From Pseudomonas sp. ML96 (lineage in GTDB: Bacteria; Pseudomonadota; Gammaproteobacteria; Pseudomonadales; Pseudomonadaceae): a stretch of 64,000 nucleotides of DNA. A model generated the notes under the pieces. That model had not been told where the DNA came from. It did no database searches and worked only from the letters and a program-made list of their open reading frames with translations. The number at the start of each line of letters is the position of its first letter. The first letter of the stretch is position 1. Below, piece by piece: positions 55,417 through 64,000 of this stretch. Made by a program: the position numbers and the translations under genes. The DNA lies in assembly GCF_000761545.1 (NCBI RefSeq), contig NZ_JPMY01000031.1, positions 25,702-89,701 of the forward strand, read 5' to 3'.

Positions 55417-57096
55417 TTAACGCAGTTGGTTGAACAAGCTGAGCCCGGCAATTTTGACGTAGCTTTGCTGAGCTGCCTCGAGAATGACTGTCTGGAACGA
55501 GAGGCGTGACAGCGCTTCGGCGTAGTCCAGTTCGCGCAGATCGGCCTGCACCGACTTGTTCACCAAGGTCACATCCTCGTTATCCACTTCCGTGGTATCG
55601 ACCAGGTTCAAACGGGCGCCGATCTCTGTCTGCACCTCCAGTACCTGGCCAATACCGTTATCCAGGTTCTTCAGTGCAATTGCCACTTCATCCCGGATGG
55701 CCAGATTGCCGACAGCAGAAGTCGGCGAAGACTCCAGCGTCTGACGAAGCTGGGAAATGGTGTTGAGGATACTGCGCTGCTCCTGGAACTGCGGCTTGAT
55801 GCCGAACTCGTCTCCAGCGGCAGCAGCGGAGCTCACACTGAAGTCGACGCCAAATACGTTGATAGTCGAAGGATAAGGACCGGCAGCAGTGCCAGTGGCA
55901 ATGGGGGTGCTGCTAGGCCCTACCGGCTGCGCGTAAACATCGTAGTCGGTGGCATTGGTAAAGCGCAGCACGACACCCGAGGTCGGGAACTGGGCATTGA
56001 AGGTTGCCTGGTTGGTGATGGTGCCACCACTGACCACCGCGGTAGAGGCATTGGTCGATGACCGGGAGGCGGGAAACTCCGTCGGAGACGCCTGCAGAGT
56101 GAAACTATGTGTGCCGATGCCTGGCGTACCCGGAGTAGTGGTATCAGCCAGGAGGCTGTCCAGATTCTGCTCGTTGTCGCCCTCCTTCAACACCACATCA
56201 AGCTGGAAGCGCATGCCCCGGAAGTTAATGGTGTTGCCGCCATTGGCCAGCGGGTCGATCTGCCCACCACCAGGGATCTCCGAGGTTACGTCCGCTCCGG
56301 CACTATCGTAGATGCGGAACTCTTTGCCACTGACGAACACCAGCGAATAGGGCTCGCTGGAGCGGAACGAGTTATTGAAAGCATCCTGATCTTCGACCAG
56401 GCCCTGCGAGACAAAAGCCCTCTGATCCACAGCTGCGACAGGCGGTATCGTCGTGGCCGGCAATGGCGGTACCTGGCCGGCCAGTGCAGGATTGTCGACT
56501 CCCCCCGTCTCCAGGACGCGATCCGCATTGATCACATCTTCAAACAGTCGCTTGCCGTTATCGTTGATCGCCACAGTGCTGGACCCAGCCACCTGCAGGC
56601 TGCGCTGCCCCTCGTCACCGAAATACGAGTAGGTGCCATCGGGATTCCGGATAAACGGCTCGGTCTTGCCGAGGAAGCCCGAGAACAGATATTCGCCACG
56701 GGCATTACGACTGTTCATCAGATTGAGTAGTTCGTTCTCGCGCTCACCCAGCTCCTTGGCAATGGATTTACGGTCTTCGGCCGATAGCGCACCGCCACCA
56801 GCCTGCACCGCCAGCTCGCGAATACGTTGCAACACGGTATTGACCGAGTTCAGCGTGGTCTCTTCCTGGGTCAGGCTGTTCTTCGCCGCCGTGAGGTTGT
56901 CTTTGTACTGCGAAAGCACTGCCTGCTGCTGCTCCAACTGGAGCAGGCGCACCGAGGCTACCGGGTCATCTGCCGGGGTGAGGATACGGTTGCCACTGCT
57001 GATCTGCTCCTGAGTGCGGATCACGCTGGAATAGTTGCGCCCAATGCCGTTCACACCGTTGTTGAACGCCTGAATGGTGGAAATACGCATAACCAT
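55417..57096 (-). CDS. flgL: Hook-filament junction protein FlgL (HAP3)
   Basis: 559 residues from the ATG at 57096; the ATG at 57090 (MRISTIQAFNN), which matches the usual family start, is also possible. The N-terminus (MRISTIQAFNNGVNGIGRNYSSVIRTQEQISSGNRILTPADDPVASVRLLQLEQQQ) and C-terminus (EVDNEDVTLVNKSVQADLRELDYAEALSRLSFQTVILEAAQQSYVKIAGLSLFNQLR) are flagellin-like. The central region (about 190-430) is expanded compared with the roughly 440-residue P. aeruginosa protein. It joins hook and filament with FlgK. Confidence 0.94.
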   Translation of the reverse strand: MVMRISTIQAFNNGVNGIGRNYSSVIRTQEQISSGNRILTPADDPVASVRLLQLEQQQAVLSQYKDNLTAAKNSLTQEETTLNSVNTVLQRIRELAVQAGGGALSAEDRKSIAKELGERENELLNLMNSRNARGEYLFSGFLGKTEPFIRNPDGTYSYFGDEGQRSLQVAGSSTVAINDNGKRLFEDVINADRVLETGGVDNPALAGQVPPLPATTIPPVAAVDQRAFVSQGLVEDQDAFNNSFRSSEPYSLVFVSGKEFRIYDSAGADVTSEIPGGGQIDPLANGGNTINFRGMRFQLDVVLKEGDNEQNLDSLLADTTTPGTPGIGTHSFTLQASPTEFPASRSSTNASTAVVSGGTITNQATFNAQFPTSGVVLRFTNATDYDVYAQPVGPSSTPIATGTAAGPYPSTINVFGVDFSVSSAAAAGDEFGIKPQFQEQRSILNTISQLRQTLESSPTSAVGNLAIRDEVAIALKNLDNGIGQVLEVQTEIGARLNLVDTTEVDNEDVTLVNKSVQADLRELDYAEALSRLSFQTVILEAAQQSYVKIAGLSLFNQLR

Positions 57097-57110
57097 GATG
57101 GCTGTCCGAC

Positions 57111-59174
57111 TTAGAAGGTATTGATCAGGGTATCGAACAGGCTGCGCGCGACTTGAATGATCTGCGCGGACGCCTGGTAATACTGCTCGAACTGAATCAG
57201 CTTGGCCGCCTCTTCATCAAGGTTGACCGCAGAAATCGAATCACGGTTGTCAGTGGCCTGCTTGAGGATCGCGGCAGTCGCCTCGCCATCCACCCGTGCC
57301 TGGCTGGTCAGCGTACCTACTCGCTCAACCAGATCACCATAGGAGTCAGTAAAACTCGCACCGGTGGTGCCGGGGAAGTTCGGATCAATACCGACCGTCG
57401 CCTTGTTCTGCAGATCTACCAACTTCAACGCGTTGCGGTTATCCGACACGCCGTTGGTATTGAAGGCAATGGTGAAATTGTCACCGGTGCTGGGCCGGCC
57501 GCTGATAGTGAATTCGAAGGTGAAATCGTTCGGCGGAGTGCCGGCAGTGATCTGCTGGGTGTTGTTCTGCCCCGGAACGATGGTGTTGCTGCTCAGCACA
57601 GCGCCAGTGGTATCAACCACGTCGTAACCGGTAGTCGAGGTAAATACGATGCGCAGCGGCGGAGCAGTGCGCAGGCTGTTTTCGAGCGCTGCCTGAGCGG
57701 CCGGATCGTAAATGTCGATCTGGGTAATCATGCTTGGCTGGGTGATCACACCAGTGCCAATGTTGCCGGGGCTGGTGTCAGCCTTCAGTGGCGAGGCGAA
57801 GGCCAGCTCTTCGGCATTCTTCAGATCGGCGCGAATATCGCTGCCGGCGGTACGCGTCGGCATGATGCGGAAGCGGTCACCGGCGGCAAAGGTGCCGGAT
57901 GCCACATTCATCGAGAAACCGTCGAACACCAGCGGCGTACCACTAGTAATGTCATATGGCGCAGGCGCGGCTACCAGCGGGGTATCTGGGTCGCCATCGT
58001 CGTCATACATGGCGGAGATTGCCTGGCCGTCGGAAATACGCCGCACCGTGTACTCGGTGGGGCTGGTGAACTCCACCTCGTAGTCGCTGGTCGTCAGCGC
58101 GGTGGTATCCTGAATCAGCACGTTAAGGTTGGCCGTGGGATTGCTGTTGCCTACCCGCGCGATGCTGCGCTGGCCGATCAGCAGCGGATCGTTGATCTGA
58201 CGGAATAGCGGCTCACCGAAGTTGCCCTTGAGATCCAGCCCTTGCCCCAGCTGGCTATTGACCTGGTCGGCAACCGATAGCGCGAGTCGCCCCACAGCAT
58301 TGAGCGACTCGTCCAACACATCTTCGCGGTAGCGGATCAGCCCACCCATCTCACCGCCAGTAATCAGACTGGTAATACCCTGGCGCGAGTTGCCGCTAAC
58401 GAACTGCACCTCGGCGCGCAGAGGGTCGGCCGTACCCGGCACCACTTCCAGCTTCGCCGCAGTGGCACCCACCACCAGTGGCTGACCAGAGCCGATAAAC
58501 AGGTTGTAGCTGTTATCGTCCTGCGGCACCACGGTCACGCCAATGAACTCAGACAGCTTGCGTACCGCTTCCTCGCGCGCATCCAGCAGATCGTTAGGGG
58601 CCTGCCCGTTGGCAGAAGCCACTGCGATGGCGTTGTTGTAGCCGGCGATGGAGGTGGCTAGCTGATTGACCTGATCGGTGACCGCCGACATCTGCTTGTT
58701 GATGAACGCGTTCTGCTCGTAGAGACGGTCATAGATCGTATTGAAGCGTTTGGCCAACCCCTCCGCCTCGGACAGCACCAGCTGCCGAGCCGGAATGTTG
58801 GCGGGGTCCTCTGCTGCCGTCTGTAGCGAAGCGAACAGCTTCTGCAAGCCGGGAGTGATACCCGTAGTACTGCCCGCCAACAACGAGTCGAGCTGGTTGA
58901 TTTGGTTCAGGTAGGCCGATACGTCGCTGTTCAGAGCGGTACTGCTGCGCACCTGAGTGGTCAGGAACTCGTTGTAGATACGCCGTACGTCGACCAGGGT
59001 GGTACCCGAGCCGATGTAGCCGGCGCCGCTGAACTGCGGAGTGCGCGTGGCCTGCACCGTGTCCTGCCGGGAGAAGCCCGGCGTATTGACGTTGGTGATG
59101 TTGTGGCCGGTGACCGCCAGCGACGTCTTGTTCGCAGCGAGGCCCGACAGGCCAATGCTCAGTAGGTCAGCCAT
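57111..59174 (-). CDS. flgK: Hook-filament junction protein FlgK (HAP1)
   Basis: 687 residues. The N-terminus (MADLLSIGLSGLAANKTSLAVTGHNITNVNTPGFSRQDTVQ) and C-terminus (VNLDEEAAKLIQFEQYYQASAQIIQVARSLFDTLINTF) carry the conserved rod/hook domain. The long middle part is variable. It is 10 bp after flgJ and 14 bp before flgL, so it is in the flgF-L operon. Confidence 0.95.
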   Translation of the reverse strand: MADLLSIGLSGLAANKTSLAVTGHNITNVNTPGFSRQDTVQATRTPQFSGAGYIGSGTTLVDVRRIYNEFLTTQVRSSTALNSDVSAYLNQINQLDSLLAGSTTGITPGLQKLFASLQTAAEDPANIPARQLVLSEAEGLAKRFNTIYDRLYEQNAFINKQMSAVTDQVNQLATSIAGYNNAIAVASANGQAPNDLLDAREEAVRKLSEFIGVTVVPQDDNSYNLFIGSGQPLVVGATAAKLEVVPGTADPLRAEVQFVSGNSRQGITSLITGGEMGGLIRYREDVLDESLNAVGRLALSVADQVNSQLGQGLDLKGNFGEPLFRQINDPLLIGQRSIARVGNSNPTANLNVLIQDTTALTTSDYEVEFTSPTEYTVRRISDGQAISAMYDDDGDPDTPLVAAPAPYDITSGTPLVFDGFSMNVASGTFAAGDRFRIMPTRTAGSDIRADLKNAEELAFASPLKADTSPGNIGTGVITQPSMITQIDIYDPAAQAALENSLRTAPPLRIVFTSTTGYDVVDTTGAVLSSNTIVPGQNNTQQITAGTPPNDFTFEFTISGRPSTGDNFTIAFNTNGVSDNRNALKLVDLQNKATVGIDPNFPGTTGASFTDSYGDLVERVGTLTSQARVDGEATAAILKQATDNRDSISAVNLDEEAAKLIQFEQYYQASAQIIQVARSLFDTLINTF

Positions 59175-59184
59175 GATCTAGCTC

Positions 59185-60336
59185 TCAAGTCCTTGTGGTC
59201 GGGCTGTCGGCGGCAGCCACAGCCTGATAGGTCTGCATCTGCCGGGCGATCTGCGCGATCTTGCGAGCGTACTGGGGGTCGGTGGCGTAACCGGCCTCCT
59301 GCAGCTCACGCACGAAACGCTCCGGGTTCTCGGTCGCATCCAGTGCCTCCTGGTAGCGACCATTGCCCTGCAGAAAACTCACGTAGTCGTTGAAGCTCTG
59401 GCGGTAGGAGTCGTAGGCGCGGAACGATGCCGCCTCCTTCACTGCCTCACCGCCCTTGTATTCGGTGGTCAGCACCCGTGCCGACTCGCCCTGCCAGCCG
59501 CCATGGGCCTTGATGCCGAACAGGTTGTGACTGCTGGAGCCATCGGACTGCTGGATGATCGACTTGCCCCAGCCGGTTTCCAGGGCGGCCTGGGCCACCA
59601 GGTAACGGGCGTCGACGCCGATCTTCTGCGCGGCCTCCTCGGCCAGCGGCAGCATGGTCTCGACGAAATCGGCGGCTGAGGCAAAGGCCGACTTGCCCTT
59701 GGCCAACGGCGGCTGGGCCACGCGGCGGCCGCTGATGGCATCGCTGTCATCCAGGCTCAGCGGCTTGCTGTCCGCCGCAGCGCTAGCCTGCGCCGGCACC
59801 CAGTCGCTGCCCGCCAGTGGCTGGCCTTCGGTAGTAGGGACGATACCGGCGAGCAGGCGGTCGGTGAGCTTGCTCGGCAAACTCAGGCGACGCTGGTTGA
59901 TGAGCTGCGAGTCATCACGAGCGGCACTGCCCTCGCCCGCCGCCTTGAACGCACCGGCACGCGCCGTGCTATTCGGCGCTTCGACCTGGGCGAACGGATT
60001 GACCCGCTTCGGCCCGCTCTTCATCTGGCTGAGCTGACGCTCCAGCACCGACGCCAGGCCGATGCCGCCGTTGTTCTTCGACAGGGTCACGGCCAACTGC
60101 TGGTCGTGCATGTCCTGGTAGGTCTTGCTCTCGTTGCTGTTCATGAAGTTGCCTTCGCCGAACACTTCGTTCGCCTTGCGCATGGCCTTCATCATTTCGT
60201 TGAGGAACAGCGACTCGAATTCCTGGGCAACTTTCTTGATGTTGCCTTCGCTGTCCCCGCCGACCTTGAACTGGTTGAGCCGGTTCAGGTCGGTGTAGGC
60301 GCCGCTGTCGATGCCGGCTGCGAGTCTGGAGTCCAT
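59185..60336 (-). CDS. flgJ: Flagellar rod assembly protein and peptidoglycan hydrolase FlgJ
   Basis: 383 residues: an N-terminal rod-binding domain (about 30-105, VAQEFESLFLNEMMKAMRKANEVFGEGNFMNSNESKTYQDMHDQQLAVTLSK), a flexible linker (110-215), and a C-terminal glucosaminidase domain with catalytic E253 (AQAALETGWGKS) and the FNDYVSFLQGNGRYQEALD region. It clears peptidoglycan to let the rod pass and caps the rod during assembly. The dual-domain form is usual in gammaproteobacteria. Confidence 0.95.
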   Translation of the reverse strand: MDSRLAAGIDSGAYTDLNRLNQFKVGGDSEGNIKKVAQEFESLFLNEMMKAMRKANEVFGEGNFMNSNESKTYQDMHDQQLAVTLSKNNGGIGLASVLERQLSQMKSGPKRVNPFAQVEAPNSTARAGAFKAAGEGSAARDDSQLINQRRLSLPSKLTDRLLAGIVPTTEGQPLAGSDWVPAQASAAADSKPLSLDDSDAISGRRVAQPPLAKGKSAFASAADFVETMLPLAEEAAQKIGVDARYLVAQAALETGWGKSIIQQSDGSSSHNLFGIKAHGGWQGESARVLTTEYKGGEAVKEAASFRAYDSYRQSFNDYVSFLQGNGRYQEALDATENPERFVRELQEAGYATDPQYARKIAQIARQMQTYQAVAAADSPTTRT

Positions 60337-60347
60337 GGTCGCCTCCG

Positions 60348-61448
60348 TCAGATCACGATCAGGTCAGCCTGCAAGGCGCCGGCTTGTTTCAGCGCCTCGA
60401 GGATAGCCATCAGGTCGGAAGGTGCGGCGCCCACCTGGTTAACCGCGCGGACGATTTCATCCAGCGTGGTACCGGGGCCGAACTTGAACATCGGCTTGGC
60501 TTCCTGCTGCGCGTCGACCTGCGAGCGCGGCACCACAGCGGTCTGCCCACCAGACAGCGCATTGGGCTGGCTGACGATCGGATCTTCGGTGATGGTCACG
60601 GTCAGGCTGCCGTGGGTCACCGCAGCCGGCTGTACCTTGACGTTCTGGCCGATGACGATGGTGCCGGTCCGCGAGTTGATGATGACCTTGGCCGCCGCCT
60701 GCCCCGCTTCGATCTCGATGTTCTCCAGCACGGCCAGATAATCCACGCGTTGGTTCGGGTCCAGCGGCGCGCTGACGCGAATCGAGCCGCCATCAATGGC
60801 CTGGGCCACGCCCGGGCCCAGCAGGCCGTTGATCTGGTCGACGATGTTCTTCGCGGTGGTGAAGTCCGGGCGATTGAGGTTCAGGGTCAGGCTGTTGCCC
60901 TGATCGAAGCCGCTCGGCACCGGGCGCTCGACGGTGGCACCGGCTGGAATACGGCCCGCCGACGGAACGTTGACGGTAATGCGCGAGCCGTCACCACCAG
61001 TGGCGTCGAAACCACCCACCACCAGGTTGCCCTGGGCGATGGCGTAGACGTTGCCGTCGATGCCCTTCATCGGCGTCATCAGCAGGCTGCCGCCGCGCAG
61101 GCTCTTGGAGTTACCGATCGAGGAGATAGTGACGTCGATCACCTGGCCCGGCTTGGCGAAGGGCGGCAGCTCGGCATGCACGGATACCGCCGCCACGTTC
61201 TTCAGCTGCACGTTGCCGGAATTAGCCGGCACCTTGATACCGAACTGCGACAGCATGTTGTTGAAGGTCTGCAGGGTGAACGGTGTCTGGGTGGTCTGGT
61301 CACCGGTGCCATTGAGGCCGACCACCAGGCCATAACCGATCAGTTGGTTGGTCCGCACGCCCTGGATGCTCGCCAGGTCCTTCAGACGCTCGGCCTGAGC
61401 GGCGCTGGCGACGAACAACAGGCAAAGGACGGAAATCAGTCGTTTCAT
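60348..61448 (-). CDS. flgI: Flagellar P-ring protein FlgI
   Basis: 366 residues with signal peptide ([19 protein letters not shown]). The conserved FlgI sequence runs throughout ([55 protein letters not shown]). It forms the P-ring in the peptidoglycan layer around the rod. It is 14 bp after flgH. Confidence 0.95.
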   Translation of the reverse strand: MKRLISVLCLLFVASAAQAERLKDLASIQGVRTNQLIGYGLVVGLNGTGDQTTQTPFTLQTFNNMLSQFGIKVPANSGNVQLKNVAAVSVHAELPPFAKPGQVIDVTISSIGNSKSLRGGSLLMTPMKGIDGNVYAIAQGNLVVGGFDATGGDGSRITVNVPSAGRIPAGATVERPVPSGFDQGNSLTLNLNRPDFTTAKNIVDQINGLLGPGVAQAIDGGSIRVSAPLDPNQRVDYLAVLENIEIEAGQAAAKVIINSRTGTIVIGQNVKVQPAAVTHGSLTVTITEDPIVSQPNALSGGQTAVVPRSQVDAQQEAKPMFKFGPGTTLDEIVRAVNQVGAAPSDLMAILEALKQAGALQADLIVI

Positions 61449-61462
61449 GATCGGCTACCTGC

Positions 61463-62176
61463 TCAGAACGGGAACAACGGGCTCATGAAGAACCGGTCGA
61501 ACCAGCCCGGCTGACTGGCATCGGCGAAGGCACCGGTGCCCGAGTAGGTGATGCGCGCATTTGCCACCCGAGTCGAGGACACCGTGTTGTCGGTGGCGAT
61601 GTCGTCGGCACGCACCATGCCGGCGATGCGCACCAGCTCATCACCGGTGTTCAGCGTCATCCATTTCTCGCCACGCACGGCCAGGATGCCGTTGGGCAGG
61701 ACTTCCGCGACAGTCACGGTGATCGAGCCGGACAGGCTGTTGCTCTGGTTGGCAGCCGAGTCGCCCTGGGTGGAGCGCGTTCCGCTGTAGCCCACATCCA
61801 GGCTCAGATCATCGGTCTTCAGCGGATTGAGGCTGGAGTTAGGATTGTTCAAGGACACAGCGCCGCCGAACAGCGAGGTCAGGCCGAGGTTGGCGCTGCT
61901 GTCCTTGGACATGTCCGAGCCTGCGGACTTGCTCGCCTGGGTACGCTCACTCAGGGTGATGGTGATGATGTCGCCGACGCGATAAGCCTTGCGATCATCG
62001 TACAGATTGGTCTCGAAACCGGCCTGGTAGATGGAGCCGTTGCTCTGGGAAGCCGGCAGCGGAGTACGCGGTAGCACCGGGGCGTAGTAGGGATCGTCCG
62101 GCTTTGGCGAAGGCGCGACGCAGCCGCTCAGGAGCGCGCTGGCCAGCAAGGGGAGAAGAATCATCGGCCGGGTCAT
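61463..62176 (-). CDS. flgH: Flagellar L-ring lipoprotein FlgH
   Basis: 237 residues from the ATG at 62176, which has GAGG nine bases upstream; an in-frame GTG two codons before it is too close to that site. A lipoprotein signal ends at [10 protein letters not shown], with the acylated cysteine near residue 19. The FlgH core ([34 protein letters not shown] ... [50 protein letters not shown]) follows. It builds the L-ring in the outer membrane. Confidence 0.95.
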   Translation of the reverse strand: MTRPMILLPLLASALLSGCVAPSPKPDDPYYAPVLPRTPLPASQSNGSIYQAGFETNLYDDRKAYRVGDIITITLSERTQASKSAGSDMSKDSSANLGLTSLFGGAVSLNNPNSSLNPLKTDDLSLDVGYSGTRSTQGDSAANQSNSLSGSITVTVAEVLPNGILAVRGEKWMTLNTGDELVRIAGMVRADDIATDNTVSSTRVANARITYSGTGAFADASQPGWFDRFFMSPLFPF

Positions 62177-62235
62177 AACCACTTACCTCACGGTGTACGT
62201 GTCGCTAGTCGCCGGCGCCTAGGGCGCCTGCGGTA

Positions 62236-63021
62236 TTAAAGGTTCTGAGTGATGAAGGAGAGCATCTGGTCCGAGGTGGAGATCACCTTGGAGTTCATCT
62301 CGTAGGCGCGCTGGGTGGTGATCATGTTGACCAGTTCCTCCACCACGCTGACGTTGGAGTTCTCCAGGGTATTCTGCAGCACGGTACCCAGACCGGTCAG
62401 ACCGGGGGTACCGACCTGCGGCGCACCGCTGGAAGCAGTCTCCAGGAACAGGTTGTTGCCGATGGCCTGCAGGCCCGCCGGGTTGACGAAGTCGGCGGTC
62501 TGGATGTTGCCGATCACCTGGGAAGCCGGGTTGCCGGCGACGGTGACCGACGCGGTGCCATCCTCGCCCACGGTGAAGGTCTGCACCTCGGCCGGCAGAA
62601 CGATGGCCGGCTCGAGCGGGAAACCGCTGGAGGTCACGATCTGGCCGTCGGAGTCCAGATGGAAGCTACCGTCACGGGTGTAACCCACGGTGCCGTCCGG
62701 CATCAGGACCTGGAAGAAGCCACGACCGTTTACCGCCAGGTCCAGCGGCTGTTCGGTGGTTTGCAGGCTGCCGGCAGTGAATATCTTCTGGGTGCCGGCG
62801 ATACGCACACCGGTACCCAGCTGCAGGCCGGTGGGCAGCTCGCTGTCCTGGCTGGATTGACCGCCAGGCTGGCGACGGATCTGGTACAGCAGATCCTCGA
62901 ACTCGGCGCGATCGCGCTTGAAGCCGGTGGTCGAGACGTTGGCCAGGTTGTTGGAAATGGTGGTCAGGTTCATGTCCTGGGCGGACAGACCGGTTTTCGC
63001 AACCCAGAGTGCAGGAAGCAT
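62236..63021 (-). CDS. flgG: Flagellar distal rod protein FlgG
   Basis: 261 residues with the N-terminal flagellar rod motif (VAKTGLSAQDMNLTTISNNLANVSTTGFKRDRAEFEDLLY), the central domain (RGFFQVLMPDGTVGYTRDGSFHLDSDGQIVTSSGFPL) and the C-terminal ENSNVSVVEELVNMITTQRAYEMNSKVISTSDQML. It forms the distal rod. It is 46 bp after flgF, within the operon. Confidence 0.96.
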   Translation of the reverse strand: MLPALWVAKTGLSAQDMNLTTISNNLANVSTTGFKRDRAEFEDLLYQIRRQPGGQSSQDSELPTGLQLGTGVRIAGTQKIFTAGSLQTTEQPLDLAVNGRGFFQVLMPDGTVGYTRDGSFHLDSDGQIVTSSGFPLEPAIVLPAEVQTFTVGEDGTASVTVAGNPASQVIGNIQTADFVNPAGLQAIGNNLFLETASSGAPQVGTPGLTGLGTVLQNTLENSNVSVVEELVNMITTQRAYEMNSKVISTSDQMLSFITQNL

Positions 63022-63067
63022 ATTCTTTCTCCTCGAGCGCCAGATTCATGGCGCTTCGCGTTGGTGA

Positions 63068-63811
63068 TTAGCTGAGTTGCATGACCCGTGCCATGGCCGC
63101 CGCATCGTCTTCGGCGGTGCGCATCATCTTCACGTGCAGCTCGAATTGGCGGGACAGCGACAGGATCGCGGTCATCTCCTCGACGGCGTTGACGTTGCTC
63201 GATTCGAGGAAGCCGGAGGTGACGCGCACGTTGGCGTCAGCGGCAACCGGCTCGGTGGCGCCCTTGACGCGGATCAGGCCATCGGTGCCCTTCTCCATGG
63301 TCTTGGGATCGGGATTGACCAGCTTGATGCGGTCCACCTCGGCCATCACGTTCGGCGCCTCACCGAGGGCACGGATGCTGATGGTGCCGTCCTGGCCGAT
63401 CTCGACTTTCTGCTCCGGCGGCACCGCAATCGGCCCACCGTTGCCGAGAACCGGCAAGCCATTGCCGGTGCGCAGCTGGCCGAGGGCATCGATCTGCAGG
63501 CTGGCGGTGCGTACATAGGCTTCGCCGCCATCTGCCGCCTGTACGGCAATCCAGCCCTGGCCGTCCATGGCGATGTCCATGTCGCGACCGGTCTCCTGCA
63601 GAGAGCCAGGGGTGAAGTCGGTAGCCGGACGCTCGCTCATCGCATAGACGCGGGCTGGATAGCTATCGCCGAATACAGGCATGGAGCGCGCCTGTTCGTA
63701 GTCGCGCTGAAAGCCGCTGGTGGAAATGTTCGCCAGGTTGTTGGCGTGGGCGCGCTGGGCCAGGGTGTTCTGGCTGGCTCCGCTCATGGAGATGTACAGC
63801 ATCTTGTCCAT
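63068..63811 (-). CDS. flgF: Flagellar proximal rod protein FlgF
   Basis: 247 residues, start MDKMLYISMSGASQNTLAQRAHANNLANISTSGFQRDYEQARS, with a C-terminal SNVNAVEEMTAILSLSRQFELHVKMMRTAEDDAAAMARVMQ. It is the first gene of the visible flgFGHIJKL operon and has a perfect sigma54 promoter. flgBCDE presumably lie beyond the right edge. Confidence 0.95.
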   Translation of the reverse strand: MDKMLYISMSGASQNTLAQRAHANNLANISTSGFQRDYEQARSMPVFGDSYPARVYAMSERPATDFTPGSLQETGRDMDIAMDGQGWIAVQAADGGEAYVRTASLQIDALGQLRTGNGLPVLGNGGPIAVPPEQKVEIGQDGTISIRALGEAPNVMAEVDRIKLVNPDPKTMEKGTDGLIRVKGATEPVAADANVRVTSGFLESSNVNAVEEMTAILSLSRQFELHVKMMRTAEDDAAAMARVMQLS

Positions 63812-63864
63812 GGTTTGCTCCGCAGGTCGGCTATTGCCGCTCGTAACTCAGTTACCTGCTCTTC

Positions 63865-63880
63865 AGCAAACTGCGTGCCA
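63865..63880 (-). promoter_or_regulatory. Sigma54 promoter of flgF
   Basis: TGGCACGCAGTTTGCT matches the consensus at every conserved position. It lies about 55 bp upstream of the flgF ATG and marks flgFGHIJKL as an independent unit, of the FleR-dependent class in P. aeruginosa. Confidence 0.93.
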
Positions 63881-63885
63881 CAAAC

Positions 63886-63911
63886 AAAACATATAGATAT
63901 CTATATGTTTT
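63886..63911. promoter_or_regulatory. 26-bp perfect palindrome upstream of flgF
   Basis: Both halves (AAAACATATAGAT and its complement) are exact, with no loop, centred between 63898 and 63899. It starts 6 bp upstream of the flgF -24 element. It is AT-rich in a GC-rich genome. It could be an operator or activator site, or a bidirectional terminator stem. Confidence 0.6.
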
Positions 63912-63972
63912 TAAAGGATTATTTTCAATAAGAAAGCTCAGAGAGGAGCTTAGAGGAAGGGTATGCCGGCGA

Positions 63973-63996
63973 GGGCTTGCCGCTGCCGGCAAGCCC
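63973..63996 (-). terminator. GC hairpin at the right edge
   Basis: A 10-bp stem (GGGCTTGCCG/CGGCAAGCCC) with a four-base loop lies where the gene upstream of flgF (probably flgE) would end. No T-tract follows on the minus strand, so it may be a repeat-type or mRNA-stabilising stem. Confidence 0.45.
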
Positions 63997-64000
63997 CCCC

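Noticed and set aside
63973..63996. Intrinsic terminator at the right edge
   Set aside because: The stem is strong but there is no T-tract, so I list it only as a hairpin of uncertain role.

Overview
The window is part of a Pseudomonas chromosome (GC-rich, gammaproteobacterial). It starts in the cytochrome c maturation operon and then runs through one almost unbroken polar-flagellum and chemotaxis supercluster of about 58 kb. FleQ/FleS/FleR/FleN/FlhF, the MotCD stator, the HptB-HsbR-HsbA module and the FliA-CheYZAB-MotCD-ParCP-CheW order identify the genus. From general knowledge, P. aeruginosa splits these genes over several loci, while P. putida, P. fluorescens and P. mendocina-type strains keep them together, so the latter kind of species is more likely. 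Almost all genes are on the minus strand. The exceptions are a FliK-like/FhlB pair and a sodC gene.

Layout from low to high coordinate. (1) 1-5920: ccmA-B-C-D-E-F-G-H-I, read right to left with start/stop overlaps; ccmI runs off the left edge. (2) 6070-7952, plus strand: a second FliK-like gene and a small FlhB C-domain gene, preceded by a terminator-like hairpin. (3) 7912-22699: a periplasmic rhodanese, then (in transcription order, starting at 22699) flhA, flhF, fleN, fliA, cheY, cheZ, cheA, cheB, motC, motD, parC, parP, cheW and a DUF2802 gene. (4) 22875-23396, plus strand: periplasmic Cu,Zn superoxide dismutase between flhA and flhB. (5) 23454-30463: fliK, then fliL-M-N-O-P-Q-R-flhB. (6) 30543-38780: fliE-F-G-H-I-J followed by hsbA-hsbR-hptB. 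(7) 38916-43207: fleQ, then fleS-fleR. (8) 43386-48360: fliC, flaG, fliD, a divergent FliS, fliS and fliT. (9) 48628-55374: a 1712-residue multi-module glycosyltransferase and a UDP-glucose 6-dehydrogenase. (10) 55417-63811: flgF-G-H-I-J-K-L.

Regulation can be read from the DNA. A sigma70-type promoter precedes fleQ. Sigma54 (-24/-12) promoters precede fleS, fliE, fliL, flhA, fliD (imperfect), fliK and flgF, 39-58 bp from each start codon. Sigma28 (FliA) promoters precede fliC and fliS, with a possible third before parP. This matches the known Pseudomonas cascade: FleQ with RpoN, then FleS/FleR, then FliA.

Most of the window is an orthodox flagellar locus, and I found no clearly novel system. 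The least ordinary elements are the glycosyltransferase with alternating intact and degenerate modules, the leader hairpin at 6020-6050, three 132-bp repeats in cheA, a duplicated module in FliD, a terminator whose T-tract runs into the fliE promoter, a 26-bp perfect palindrome upstream of flgF, and sodC sitting inside the export-gate genes.
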